The translations under genes were made by a program, and so were the position numbers. Below, piece after piece: positions 18,583 through 26,910 of a stretch of DNA of 64,000 nt. The notes under the pieces are model-generated. The model worked only from the letters and a program-made list of their open reading frames with translations. It made no database searches and was not told the DNA's origin. Positions within the stretch are counted from its first letter, which is position 1, and every line of letters begins with the position of its first letter. Origin of the DNA: an uncultured bacterium (GTDB lineage: Bacteria; Oederibacteriota; PGYV01; Palsa-1178); NCBI GenBank assembly GCA_937889595.1, contig CALAOR010000090.1:62001-126000 (forward strand), read 5' to 3'.

Positions 18583-18760
18583 TGTGATTTTACAAATAGA
18601 ACAAACATGTTTATATGTGTTGTAGAGAGGGGGCTTGTCCCCCTCTAAAATGCTGGCCCCAGTTATCCGCCCAGCCCAGATTGAGAAGGGGACGAGCCCC
18701 TTCTCTACGAAAATCGTTTTGTTTATAACTATTGTGTTTAGTTACAATAGTGGTTGTATA
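18583..18760. mobile_element. MITE-like element, copy 1 (left end damaged)
   Basis: Nearly identical to 26710-26898: same order, one visible substitution near the left end, and an 11-bp indel before the first hairpin. It holds two opposed hairpins (GAGGGGG-CTTGT-CCCCCTC and GAAGGGG-ACGAG-CCCCTTC) with outer GTAGAG/CTCTAC ends. The right terminal inverted repeat (ACAATAGTGGTTGTAT) is intact but the left is lost, the sequence changing abruptly at CTCGCTAA. The ORF at 18611-18808 (minus) is an artefact of it. Confidence 0.8.
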
Positions 18761-18825
18761 TAGTTCGACAGGCTCACTACATGACGGTTGGGTGTAAAAC
18801 AAAGACAAAATCCCGGGAGGCTTTC

Positions 18826-20940
18826 ATGATAACGTTTGACAAAAAGAGATCCATGTTCTGCATAGCCACAAAGGATTCGTCCTATGTTTTCGGCATAAAC
18901 TCAGCCAAAGAACTTTATAACGCGTACTACGGGAAGAAACTCACGCCTAAAGACCTTAAAAAAGCCGGAGAGCCAAAATTTAAGGAGATAGGTTACCACA
19001 GTTCCGACAATAAAAAGTCCAACTTCATGCCGGAATTTAACGCTTACGACGGTTACAATATTTTTGAAAACACGGTAAAAGCCTCTTTTTCCGACGGCAA
19101 CAGGGCCATTGATTGCGTTTATAAGGGACACGTAATAAAAGATGATACGCTTACAGTCACGATGAAAGACAAAAAATACGGGTTTTATATCGACTTAAAC
19201 TACAAAGTCCTTTCCGGGTATAACCTCATAGAAAAATCCATCCTCTACAGGAACAATGAAACGAAAATATCCGTGAACCTGGAAAGCTTTAACTCGGGCG
19301 CCCTTGTTTTGCCGCCCGGAAAATACAACCTCGGTTTTAATCACGGGGGATGGATAAAGGAAATGTCCCTGCGCTTTGAGGAAATATCGCATGGCAAAAA
19401 AGTCTTGGAAAGCAGGACGGGAAATTCGAGCCATATTTTAAACCCGTCTTTTTTCATAACCAGGGATGAAAAAATATCGGAAGACTCGGGAGAGTATTAC
19501 TACGGACAGCTCCTCTGGGGGGGCAACTGGAAATTCACCTTTGAAAAACGGTTCTACGACGCGGTCACTTTTAACGCCGGTATAAATAATTTTGAAGGTT
19601 CGGTTACGTTAAAACCCGGCAAAGAATTCCAAACACCTTCCCTTATACTTGGATTCTCCGGAAGCGGACTGGGTCAGATGAGCCGGGATTTGCACGATTT
19701 TTACAGGCATAACGTGATGCCGCAGTATAAGTTAAATGACCATAAGCGCGTGCTTGTTAACAGCTGGGAAGCTTTTTATTTTGATATAAACGAAGAAAAG
19801 CTTTTAAAACTTGCTGATACGGCCGTAAAGATCGGGGCAGAGATACTTGTCGTGGATGACGGGTGGTTCAGGGGCAGGAACGACGACACGTCCTCTCTGG
19901 GAGACTGGGAGCCGGCAAAAAAGAAATTCCCGCAAGGCATGAAAGTTTTCAGGGACAAAGTAAGGGCAAAGGGGCTGAAATTCGGCATTTGGCTGGAGCC
20001 TGAGATGGTAAACCCGGACAGTGACCTGTACAGGGAACACCCTGACTGGTGTTATCATAATAAAGGCAGGAGCAGGACCCAGATGCGGCACCAGCTTGTC
20101 CTTAACATAGCACGCAAAGATGTTTTTGCTTATTTAAAAGAAATGATACGCCGGGTCATCACTGCGTACGCGCCGGATTATGTAAAATGGGATATGAACA
20201 GGTATATATCGGAAGCCGCGGCTGAAAATATAAAAGATTCCACGGTATGGATAGAACACATGAGAGCCGCGTATGAACTTATGGCGTACTTAAAGAGTTT
20301 AAACCCGCAGATAATCCTTGAAGGCTGCGCGGGCGGGGGCGGCAGGTTTTCCGGAGGCGTTTTAAAATACGTGGACCAGATGTGGACCAGCGACAATAAT
20401 GACCCGTTTTGCAGGCAGTTTATCCAGTACGGAACCTCGCTTTTTTACCCCGCAATTGCCATGTGCTGCCATGTTGCCGACAGCCCATACGGGCTCACGG
20501 GAAGGGCGTCAAAGACGCTGTTCAGGATACGCACGGCAATGGCAGGCAACTTCGGGATAGAAGCTGGCCTTTTAAAATGGAATGATAAGGAACTTAACCT
20601 GCTCAAACAGGAGATCAAGTCCTATAAATCCATCAGGGAAACCGTATATTCAGGGGACCTTTACAGGATGGATTCGCCCTATGACGGCGACAGGGTTTCG
20701 TTTATGTACGTTTCAAAAGACAAGGCTGAAGCGGTTGTATATATATATTTTACCGGCAGACAGGCGGGAAAACCGGGGAAATTAAAATTAAAGGGATTAA
20801 ACAACAGCTTCACATATGAGTATTCCATAAATAACAAGGCGCAGCGAAAAACCGGGAACTTCCTTATGAAAACCGGAATTTCACTGCCGGGTTTGAAATT
20901 CCAGGACAGCATGATACTGCGTCTTAACAGGTTGTTTTAA
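18826..20940 (+). CDS. GH36 alpha-galactosidase
   Basis: 704-residue cytoplasmic alpha-galactosidase of family 36, releasing terminal alpha-galactose from oligosaccharides. An N-terminal beta-supersandwich (about 1-300) precedes a TIM barrel with VVDDGWF, WLEPEMVNPDSDL, YVKWDMNRY (nucleophile Asp456), LEGCAGGGGRF and MWTSDNNDP (acid/base Asp523), and a C-terminal beta domain ends the protein. The tracked start 18754 lies inside the MITE-like repeat; ATG 18826, preceded by GGGAGG, is the better start, and the product lacks a signal peptide. Galactose produced would go to the GalT-GalK fusion upstream. No separate promoter is obvious, but transposon-like DNA upstream may have changed its expression. 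Confidence 0.93.
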   Translation: MITFDKKRSMFCIATKDSSYVFGINSAKELYNAYYGKKLTPKDLKKAGEPKFKEIGYHSSDNKKSNFMPEFNAYDGYNIFENTVKASFSDGNRAIDCVYKGHVIKDDTLTVTMKDKKYGFYIDLNYKVLSGYNLIEKSILYRNNETKISVNLESFNSGALVLPPGKYNLGFNHGGWIKEMSLRFEEISHGKKVLESRTGNSSHILNPSFFITRDEKISEDSGEYYYGQLLWGGNWKFTFEKRFYDAVTFNAGINNFEGSVTLKPGKEFQTPSLILGFSGSGLGQMSRDLHDFYRHNVMPQYKLNDHKRVLVNSWEAFYFDINEEKLLKLADTAVKIGAEILVVDDGWFRGRNDDTSSLGDWEPAKKKFPQGMKVFRDKVRAKGLKFGIWLEPEMVNPDSDLYREHPDWCYHNKGRSRTQMRHQLVLNIARKDVFAYLKEMIRRVITAYAPDYVKWDMNRYISEAAAENIKDSTVWIEHMRAAYELMAYLKSLNPQIILEGCAGGGGRFSGGVLKYVDQMWTSDNNDPFCRQFIQYGTSLFYPAIAMCCHVADSPYGLTGRASKTLFRIRTAMAGNFGIEAGLLKWNDKELNLLKQEIKSYKSIRETVYSGDLYRMDSPYDGDRVSFMYVSKDKAEAVVYIYFTGRQAGKPGKLKLKGLNNSFTYEYSINNKAQRKTGNFLMKTGISLPGLKFQDSMILRLNRLF

Positions 20941-20977
20941 ACCTGTTTGGCGTTTTTTCCATTTGAAAAAATGATTA

Positions 20978-21006
20978 TTGACAAAAGCGTTTTCGCAAGT
21001 TATTAT
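20978..21006 (+). promoter_or_regulatory. Strong candidate sigma70 promoter
   Basis: TTGACA (20978-20983), 17-bp spacer, TATTAT (21001-21006), 50 bp upstream of the Gfo/Idh/MocA gene. The spacer contains GCGTTTTCGC, an interrupted inverted repeat that could bind a regulator, but this is too short to call an operator. Confidence 0.7.
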
Positions 21007-21056
21007 CTTATTTATACCGTCAGAAGAAACAAAATAATAATATAAGGAGAATTCGC

Positions 21057-22091
21057 ATGAAAAAAGTAAGAATCGGCATTATAGGCGCGGGAAAGATCGC
21101 GGAGAGGCTTCACCTTCCGGGATATAAGGACGTTGCGGAAGCTGAAGTTGTGGCCATATGCGATTTAAAAAAGAATAAGGCCGACCGCCTCGCGGCTATG
21201 TTTAAGATCCCGGCGGTATACACGGATTATAAAAAAATGATAAAAGAAGCGGGTATTGACGCGGTTTCAGTATGCACTCCGAACTATCTGCACGCTGAGA
21301 TGGCCATATTCGCCGCAAATAATAAAAAAAAGGTGCTTGTCGAGAAGCCTATGTCAATATCAATACCGGCTATGAAAGCCATGATCGCGGCGGCTAAAAA
21401 GAACAAGGTACTCCTGATGGTCGAACAGAGCCAGCGTTTTGACGCCGCGCACCAGGCTTTAAAGGAAATATTGGACAGCGGTGTACTGGGAAAGTTTGTT
21501 TCTGTCAGGGGCAAGATAGGCCACTCGGGCCCGGAATACTGGTCAGACGACTCCCCGTGGTTCTTTGACAAGAAATCATCAGGCGGCGGCGTGTCCGTGG
21601 ACGTGGGGATACATATTCTGGACCTCATAAGGTATGTCACGGGAAGGGACGTTAAAAGCGTGGCCGCCACCATGGCCAATTTGGTAAAAAAACAATACAA
21701 GCTTGAAGACTCTGTTGAAGCTGTTATTAATTTTAAAGACGGTACAATGGGCGTGTTCTCAACTTCGTGGTGCACCAATCCCTATGAACAGACTATTACT
21801 GTTTACGGAAACAAGGGCCGCGCAACCGTGTGGCACGGCGGCACAGAAGGCGGAAAAAGGTTTTCCGGATGGTATGTGGACGTGAAAAAACCGTACTCGG
21901 GAAATAACGAGATAAAATTAACCATCCCCGAGAAACCCAAAACAGGCGGCCCCATACAGCATTTCGTAAACTGCTGCCAGGGCAAAGCCAAGTGCATAAG
22001 CGATGGAACCTCGGGAATGAAGTCCATGGCAGTCATGCTCGCCGCGTTTAAGTCGGCGAAATCAAAGAAGTTTGAGAAGATAACAGTTTAG
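21057..22091 (+). CDS. Gfo/Idh/MocA family NAD(P)-dependent sugar oxidoreductase
   Basis: 344-residue dehydrogenase: N-terminal Rossmann fold with GIIGAGKIAERLHLPGY and AVSVCTPNYLHAEM, then VEKPMSIS, whose Lys is the usual catalytic/cofactor residue, and a C-terminal alpha/beta sheet with SGGGVSVDVGIHILDLIRY (the His typical of the active site). The family oxidises or reduces sugars, inositols or sugar acids; substrate cannot be told. ATG 21057 follows AAGGAG. A xylose-isomerase-like enzyme follows 97 bp later, a common pairing in sugar catabolism. A link to the RuBisCO-like/transketolase operon is possible, as D-apiose dehydrogenase is in this family, but nothing specific shows it. Confidence 0.88.
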   Translation: MKKVRIGIIGAGKIAERLHLPGYKDVAEAEVVAICDLKKNKADRLAAMFKIPAVYTDYKKMIKEAGIDAVSVCTPNYLHAEMAIFAANNKKKVLVEKPMSISIPAMKAMIAAAKKNKVLLMVEQSQRFDAAHQALKEILDSGVLGKFVSVRGKIGHSGPEYWSDDSPWFFDKKSSGGGVSVDVGIHILDLIRYVTGRDVKSVAATMANLVKKQYKLEDSVEAVINFKDGTMGVFSTSWCTNPYEQTITVYGNKGRATVWHGGTEGGKRFSGWYVDVKKPYSGNNEIKLTIPEKPKTGGPIQHFVNCCQGKAKCISDGTSGMKSMAVMLAAFKSAKSKKFEKITV

Positions 22092-22116
22092 TAGCCGGAG
22101 TGATACAATAATTTAA

Positions 22117-22160
22117 TTCCCGCAGGCGCACCCCGGTGGGACGTAGAGGGTGCGACTACA
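22117..22160. repeat. 44-bp dispersed repeat, copy 1
   Basis: This hairpin-forming sequence (core GCGCACCCCGGTGGGACGTA) is the exact reverse complement of 46807-46850 over all 44 bp. Its GTAGTCGCACC end resembles the other GTAG-ended REP-like units in this window. Confidence 0.85.
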
Positions 22161-22188
22161 TAACAATTGAAAAAAACGGAGGTACCAT

Positions 22189-23016
22189 ATGGCATTCAAG
22201 CTTTCCGCAATAACCTGGTCCCAGCATTATTCCTATGAACTTAAAAAGATCGACGATTTCGGTCTTATCGACCTTTACGCGAAAAACGGCCTCGGCGGCA
22301 TTGAATTCATCATCGAGCACCTGGCTTCCATGGATAAGGCGCACCTTTTAAAGCTGAAAAAATACGCCACGGACAAAAATCTCGCCATCACCTGCATCTC
22401 GCCCGGAAATAACTTCGGCAACGAGGACGATGCGGCGCAAAGATCAAACGAGGATACTGTCGCGCGTTCAATCGACGCCGCGGACATCATGGGCGCGCCT
22501 GTGGTCAGGGTATTTGCCGGATGGCCGCCTGAGGGGAAAAGAGAAGCGCTTTGGGGCAAAGCAGTCGCTTCCATGAAAAAGGCGGCTCTTTACGCCGAAA
22601 CAAAAGGCATAACGCTTGTTTTGGAGCCGCATAACGGCGGAGGGTTCCTTCCTGATTCAAAATCCGCGTTGAAGTTTTTAAAAGATGTGGATTCGCCGTA
22701 CCTTATGCTCAATGTCGACACGGGAAATTACCATGATAAGGATATTTACGCGGCGATAAAGAAGACCATTAAGTACGCAAAATACGTCCACTTCAAGATA
22801 CACACAATTTCCAAGGACGGCAAAAAGACCTCGGATTTTGACCTGAATAAGACCATGGCCCTGCTTGCGGAATCCGGGTATAACGGGTATATAGCCATAG
22901 AGTACGAGGGCCAGGAATTCATCAAAGCAGAAAAGCCGGCAAAGGCGAAGAACGAGATGGAATTTTTTCCTGTTGCGGTGAAAAGGGTGAAGGAACTGAT
23001 TAAAAAATATTATTAA
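22189..23016 (+). CDS. Xylose-isomerase-like TIM-barrel sugar isomerase/epimerase
   Basis: 275 residues of the AP-endonuclease-2/xylose-isomerase-like TIM-barrel family (Pfam AP_endonuc_2). Likely metal-binding positions lie in LVLEPHNGGG (Glu), LMLNVDTGNYHD (Asp/His), VHFKIHT (His) and YIAIEYEGQE (Glu), the usual order in these metal-dependent ketose epimerases and isomerases. Cytoplasmic; no signal peptide. GGAGG precedes ATG 22189, and a strong terminator follows, making a two-gene unit with the oxidoreductase. Members include D-tagatose epimerase, hydroxypyruvate isomerase, inosose dehydratase and D-apiose isomerase, so reaction is unassigned. Confidence 0.85.
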   Translation: MAFKLSAITWSQHYSYELKKIDDFGLIDLYAKNGLGGIEFIIEHLASMDKAHLLKLKKYATDKNLAITCISPGNNFGNEDDAAQRSNEDTVARSIDAADIMGAPVVRVFAGWPPEGKREALWGKAVASMKKAALYAETKGITLVLEPHNGGGFLPDSKSALKFLKDVDSPYLMLNVDTGNYHDKDIYAAIKKTIKYAKYVHFKIHTISKDGKKTSDFDLNKTMALLAESGYNGYIAIEYEGQEFIKAEKPAKAKNEMEFFPVAVKRVKELIKKYY

Positions 23017-23046
23017 AAGTCATATATTTATTGACGGACGGATCGA

Positions 23047-23078
23047 AAAAAAGGACGGTAGAAATACCGTCCTTTTTT
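23047..23078 (+). terminator. Strong Rho-independent terminator
   Basis: Perfect 14-bp stem capped by a GAAA tetraloop (GGACGGTA-GAAA-TACCGTCC flanked by A and T runs), ending the oxidoreductase/isomerase unit. Its A/T runs could make it bidirectional. Confidence 0.92.
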
Positions 23079-23186
23079 ATTTTGTGGCTGTTAGCTTTGA
23101 GGAACTCGAGCGACGAAAAGCTTACAGCCACAAATATCCGATCAAGTCCCGTAAGCTACGGCGTCGGGACAAGCGGTATTTATCGC

Positions 23187-23214
23187 TTGTCAAATACACG
23201 GCTTGATATATAAT
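23187..23214 (+). promoter_or_regulatory. Candidate sigma70 promoter for metF-crcB
   Basis: TTGTCA (23187-23192), 16-bp spacer, TATAAT (23209-23214), about 30 bp before the metF start. I looked for a fluoride riboswitch between here and crcB and saw none. Confidence 0.65.
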
Positions 23215-23245
23215 ATGAGGCACTTTATAAAACAGGAGCGTATTT

Positions 23246-24127
23246 TTGAAAATCAGGGACATTTTAAAGGCGAAGAGGTTTGTGTTCTCGCTTGAGGTAT
23301 TTCCGCCCAAGCCGGATACGGACATACGGGTGATATACGACACCATAGAGCAGCTTAAAGAAATAGACCCTGATTTTATCAGCGTGACCTTTGGCGCGGG
23401 CGGGTCAACCAGGGGCAGGACCGTGGAAATAGCGGATAAGCTGACTAATTATTTTAAAATACCCGCCTTGGCGCACTTAACGTGCATAGGCGCCACTTAC
23501 GGTTCGATAATGTCCATACTTAAGGAATTCAAGTCAAAAGGCGTTGAGAACATAATGGCCCTGCGCGGGGATATGCCGGCGGGGGAAAAAGAACCGTTAA
23601 AGGATTTTAAATACGCGGCTGATCTTGTGCGGTTTATCAGGAAAAGCGGGCATGATTTTTCAATAGGCGTGGCATGTTATCCTGAAAAGCACCCTGAAGC
23701 CAGTTCCCATGACGCGGATCTGGAACACCTGAAGGGAAAAGTTGATGCCGGCGCTGATTTTGTCACGACACAGCTTTTTCTCGAAAATAACCACTTTTTA
23801 AAATTCAGAGACAGGATGGAAAAAGCCGGGATAAAAATGCCGCTTCTTGCCGGCATAATGACCGCGACCAAGCTTGTCAACCTTGAAAGGATGGCCGATA
23901 TGTGCGGCGTGGAAATACCGGAGCGGTTCAGGAAAGCGACCTCCAGCTGCGACATTAACGCGTTAGTCTGCGAGGATACGGTGAAATACACAGTGGGCCA
24001 GATAAATCATCTTATAGCCAACGGTGTAAAAGGCATACATTTATATACCATGAACAAAGTGGAGCAAAACAGAAGGATATATGAGGAATCAAAATTAAGG
24101 CAGGCGAGGCAGGCAAATGTTCATTAA
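23246..24127 (+). CDS. metF: Methylenetetrahydrofolate reductase
   Basis: 293-residue FAD-dependent TIM-barrel enzyme reducing 5,10-methylene- to 5-methyltetrahydrofolate for methionine synthesis or one-carbon flow. Family motifs: FSLEVFPPKPD at the N-terminus, FISVTFGAGGSTRG, ALAHLTCIGA, NIMALRGDMP, GVACYPEKHPEA and ADFVTTQLF. Length matches short bacterial MetF. The start is TTG 23246 with AGGAG in front. The crcB start overlaps its end by 11 bp, so the two are cotranscribed although functionally unrelated. No metH or metE is nearby. Confidence 0.93.
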   Translation: MKIRDILKAKRFVFSLEVFPPKPDTDIRVIYDTIEQLKEIDPDFISVTFGAGGSTRGRTVEIADKLTNYFKIPALAHLTCIGATYGSIMSILKEFKSKGVENIMALRGDMPAGEKEPLKDFKYAADLVRFIRKSGHDFSIGVACYPEKHPEASSHDADLEHLKGKVDAGADFVTTQLFLENNHFLKFRDRMEKAGIKMPLLAGIMTATKLVNLERMADMCGVEIPERFRKATSSCDINALVCEDTVKYTVGQINHLIANGVKGIHLYTMNKVEQNRRIYEESKLRQARQANVH

Positions 24128-24521
24128 CTTTATCCTGGTCATTATCGGCGGGGGACTGGGTTCGGCCGCCAGGTTTGGATTGTCCGCCTGGGTAAACCAG
24201 TTAATGCAGGTAAGGTCCGTATTTCCTTACGGCACATTGACGGTAAATCTCGCCGGCTCTTTCCTGGCCGGGTTGGTATGGGGGCTTTCCACGGAAACAA
24301 CCATGAAGCCCGAGACAAGGATATTCCTGCTGGTCGGTTTCTTGGGCGGGTTTACCACGTTTTCATCCTACGCGCTTGAAAGCTATAACCTGTTCAATAA
24401 CGGTGAAATAAAAAATGCGCTTATCAATATTTTTGTGAACAATATCGGTTCCTTATTGCTTGTAATTGCCGGTGTCATACTGGCAAGGTATATATTAAAA
24501 GGATCAAGAGGAGGGATATAA
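24117..24521 (+). CDS. crcB: Fluoride ion channel/exporter CrcB (Fluc)
   Basis: 134-residue four-helix membrane protein that expels fluoride as an antiparallel dimer. Family motifs: GGGLGSAARFGLS in helix 1, FPYGTLTVNLAGSFLAG in helix 2 (the pore Asn), and GFLGGFTTFSSYALES in helix 3 (Phe box and Na-site turn). Length is typical for a homodimeric Fluc, and only one gene is present. It overlaps metF and is followed at once by a DUF190 gene, its frequent partner. Confidence 0.95.
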   Translation: MFINFILVIIGGGLGSAARFGLSAWVNQLMQVRSVFPYGTLTVNLAGSFLAGLVWGLSTETTMKPETRIFLLVGFLGGFTTFSSYALESYNLFNNGEIKNALINIFVNNIGSLLLVIAGVILARYILKGSRGGI

Positions 24522-24859
24522 TGGAGCTTCCAAGAGAGTCTGCCCTGCTGAGGATAATCGTGGGTGAAAGCGAGAAGTTCGAGGGAAGGCCGGCCTATGA
24601 AGCCATAGTCATGAAAGCCCGCGAATTAAACATGGCGGGCGCGACCGTCACCAGGGGCATCATGGGATACGGCAAGACAAGCAGGATACACTCGGCAAAG
24701 GTCCTTGAAATGTCGGGGGATCTGCCCATGGTGATCGAGATCGTGGATATTGAGGACAAACTTGACAATTTCATCCCCTTGCTTGAGAAGATGATGAAGG
24801 GCGGCCTTGTCACGATGGAGAAGGCAAAGGTAATACATTATAAACATGAGGTAAGGTAA
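24521..24859 (+). CDS. DUF190 family protein (CrcB-associated)
   Basis: 112-residue small soluble protein of DUF190, related in fold to PII-like signal proteins and often encoded beside crcB. Motifs GATVTRGIMGYGK and SGDLPMVIEIVD are typical. The TAATG junction with crcB implies translational coupling. A regulatory role in fluoride export is a reasonable guess from context, not shown. No ligand-binding loop can be identified with confidence. Confidence 0.88.
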   Translation: MELPRESALLRIIVGESEKFEGRPAYEAIVMKARELNMAGATVTRGIMGYGKTSRIHSAKVLEMSGDLPMVIEIVDIEDKLDNFIPLLEKMMKGGLVTMEKAKVIHYKHEVR

Positions 24860-24877
24860 TTCAAAAAGGAGCCTTGT

Positions 24878-25678
24878 TTGAAAATAATAGACGTGCATAC
24901 GCACTTTTTCCCAGATGAGATAGGCCCTAAAACCATAGAACACCTTAAAGGTCGCGCCAATGAAGAAATCGCTTCATACGGCGACGGTACCTTAAGATCG
25001 CTAAAAGAATACATGAAGAGGGACGGGGTAAGCATATCGGTCAATTCGCCTGTAGCCACCAAACCCGCGCAGGTAATACACATTAACCGCAGGATGATAG
25101 AACATAATAAGAATGCCGGCAACGTCATATGTTTCGGCGCAATGCATCCGGATTTCGTTGATATAGGAAATGTCGGGGAGGAACTGGAATTTATAGCAAA
25201 AGCCGGCGTTAAAGGCATAAAACTTCATTCTGAATACCAGCAGTTTTATCCCGATGATCCAAAACATTTTAAGATATACGACGCTTGCAGGAAAAACAAC
25301 CTCATTATTCTTTTTCATGCGGGTCTTGACCTGGCTTTTCCCGGCACGCATTCCACGCCGCAAAGAATGGCTGAAGTGGCGAAGATAACCGGCTTAAAAT
25401 CAATTTTTGCGCACATGGGAGGCTACAGGCTGTGGGATGATGTAATGAAATACATAGCGGGAAGGGATGTTTATTTTGATACTGCTTACTGTACGGAAAT
25501 GGACGACGAACTTCTCAAAACAATGATCGTAAAACACGGGCCGGAAAAGGTGCTTTTTGGCACTGATTTCCCGTGGGAAAACGCGGCCAATATAAAGGCA
25601 AAACTTGAAAAACTTCTGCACGGTGATATACAGGAAATGATATACCACAAAAACGCGGAAAAACTCCTGGGGATATGA
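24878..25678 (+). CDS. Metal-dependent amidohydrolase-family protein, first of a tandem pair
   Basis: 266-residue TIM-barrel hydrolase of the amidohydrolase-related type (PF04909-like). The metal-binding HxH is in IDVHTHFFPDE; further metal ligands probably include the His in GIKLHSEYQ, ILFHAGLD, IFAHMGGYRLWD and the Asp in LFGTDFPWE. The pattern fits enzymes hydrolysing lactones, amides or decarboxylating small carboxylates; substrate unknown. Start is TTG 24878 behind AAAGGAG. The ATG of the next, paralogous gene overlaps its stop (ATGATG), so they are translationally coupled. It follows DUF190 by 18 bp but has no clear link to fluoride. Confidence 0.8.
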   Translation: MKIIDVHTHFFPDEIGPKTIEHLKGRANEEIASYGDGTLRSLKEYMKRDGVSISVNSPVATKPAQVIHINRRMIEHNKNAGNVICFGAMHPDFVDIGNVGEELEFIAKAGVKGIKLHSEYQQFYPDDPKHFKIYDACRKNNLIILFHAGLDLAFPGTHSTPQRMAEVAKITGLKSIFAHMGGYRLWDDVMKYIAGRDVYFDTAYCTEMDDELLKTMIVKHGPEKVLFGTDFPWENAANIKAKLEKLLHGDIQEMIYHKNAEKLLGI

Positions 25679-26481
25679 TGAATATAATTGACATGCATGC
25701 CCATTTTTACACCTGCGAGAGGACGGCAGATGACGTAAAGTATCTGCTGGGGGCGGGTCTTATACTTCCCGGGCCCGAAGGCGCCATAGATGGCCTGAAG
25801 AAATTCATGAAGCAAGACGGTATAAAAATATCCGTAAACGCGCCGTCTGCCCTGTCGCCCAAACAGGCAATTGAAACAAATCGGATGATGATCAAATACA
25901 ATGAAACACAAACAAATGTAATATGCCTCGGAACACTGCATCCCGGCATGGAGGACCCTTCTGAAGAGGCGGCATACATGGCGTCAAAGGGGATAAAAGG
26001 CGTTAAAATGCACCCTCAGGTGCAGGGCTTTTATCCTGATGACGAGGCAATGAAAAAGATATATAAAGCCTGCGATGACGAAGGCCTGTATATCCTTTTA
26101 CATGCGGGCGCGGGTTCCGAGACTGTTTACGATTACGATACCATAAAAGGCACCCCCAAAAGAATAAGTTATGCAGTTGATGAATTTCCGTCGCTAAAGT
26201 TTGTCATAGCGCACTTAGGCGGGCTCAACATGTGGGACGAGGCGAGGAAGTACCTGATAGGAAAGAATATATACCTTGATACGGCCTACTGCACGATAAT
26301 GCCCGATGAAGAGGTTAAGAATATAATAAAACTCCACGGCGCGGATAAAGTGCTTTTTGGGTCTGATTTTCCGTGGATAAGGCAGGCTGACATAAAGGCA
26401 TTGATAGAAAGATGCGTGCCGGATGAAGGCAAAAGGGAACTGATTTTCCACAAGAACGCGGAAAAACTACTGGGATTGTAA
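25675..26481 (+). CDS. Metal-dependent amidohydrolase-family protein, second of the pair
   Basis: 268-residue paralogue of the preceding protein. Same layout: IDMHAHFYTCE (HxH), GVKMHPQVQGFYPDD, ILLHAGAGSE, VIAHLGGLNMWDEA and LFGSDFPWIRQADIKA near the C-terminus, ending HKNAEKLLGL like the first (HKNAEKLLGI). The loop after the third His differs, so the substrates may differ or the pair may form a heteromer. The start overlaps the previous stop. Likely cytoplasmic. Function not recognised beyond the superfamily. Confidence 0.8.
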   Translation: MMNIIDMHAHFYTCERTADDVKYLLGAGLILPGPEGAIDGLKKFMKQDGIKISVNAPSALSPKQAIETNRMMIKYNETQTNVICLGTLHPGMEDPSEEAAYMASKGIKGVKMHPQVQGFYPDDEAMKKIYKACDDEGLYILLHAGAGSETVYDYDTIKGTPKRISYAVDEFPSLKFVIAHLGGLNMWDEARKYLIGKNIYLDTAYCTIMPDEEVKNIIKLHGADKVLFGSDFPWIRQADIKALIERCVPDEGKRELIFHKNAEKLLGL

Positions 26482-26525
26482 GGCGGTTTTTGTATTTTTT
26501 ATTTTAAATCGTGGAGGATTCTACC

Positions 26526-26687
26526 ATGGGCAAAAACAAAGGCTTCATCATGACGAAAAAATCAAAGAGCACAATAAAAACCGTGACTAAAACCGTGACC
26601 GTTCCCGCGCAGCAAAAAGGCGAGGATATTTACGCGTATTATTTGAGGCTGAAAAAATCGGGGTTAAGGCTGCCGAAAAAGCAGTGA
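26526..26687 (+). CDS. Small lysine-rich protein (53 aa)
   Basis: Short frame missed by the ORF track: ATG 26526 with GGAGG 9 bases upstream, stop TGA 26685-26687. The product is basic, with KTVTKTVTVPAQQ in the middle and a C-terminal segment (YAYYLRLKKSGLRLPKK) that could be an amphipathic helix. No family recognised. It ends four bases before the MITE-like element, which may have truncated or replaced its downstream region. A good ribosome site and codon use like its neighbours support it, but length keeps this tentative. Confidence 0.5.
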   Translation: MGKNKGFIMTKKSKSTIKTVTKTVTVPAQQKGEDIYAYYLRLKKSGLRLPKKQ

Positions 26688-26690
26688 AAG

Positions 26691-26903
26691 ATTTAAATAC
26701 AACCACTATTGTGATTTTACAAATAGAACAAATATGTTTATATGTGTTTTTTAGAACTCGTAGAGAGGGGGCTTGTCCCCCTCTAAAATGCTGGCCCCAG
26801 TTATCCGCCCAGCCCAGATTGAGAAGGGGACGAGCCCCTTCTCTACGAAAATCGTTTTGTTTATAACTATTGTGTTTAGTTACAATAGTGGTTGTATTTA
26901 AAT
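26691..26903. mobile_element. MITE-like element, copy 2 (complete, 22-bp terminal inverted repeats)
   Basis: 213-bp non-coding element with perfect 22-bp inverted ends (26691-26712 and 26882-26903; core AATACAACCACTATTGT). The outer eight bases ATTTAAAT are self-complementary and may include a target duplication. Inside are two opposed hairpins, GAGGGGG-CTTGT-CCCCCTC and GAAGGGG-ACGAG-CCCCTTC, each with GTAGAG-type ends like the REP units at 46757 and 56507. It lies between the 53-aa gene and the 3' end of the RuBisCO-like gene and could terminate transcription from both sides. A near-identical truncated copy is at 18583. Confidence 0.88.
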
Positions 26904-26910
26904 TAAGGCG

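Noticed and set aside
23085-24117. Fluoride riboswitch upstream of crcB
   Set aside because: crcB overlaps metF and no crcB-motif pseudoknot is recognisable before metF.
18611-26866. ORFs 18611-18808 (-) and 26684-26866 (+)
   Set aside because: Both read through copies of the same non-coding MITE-like element.
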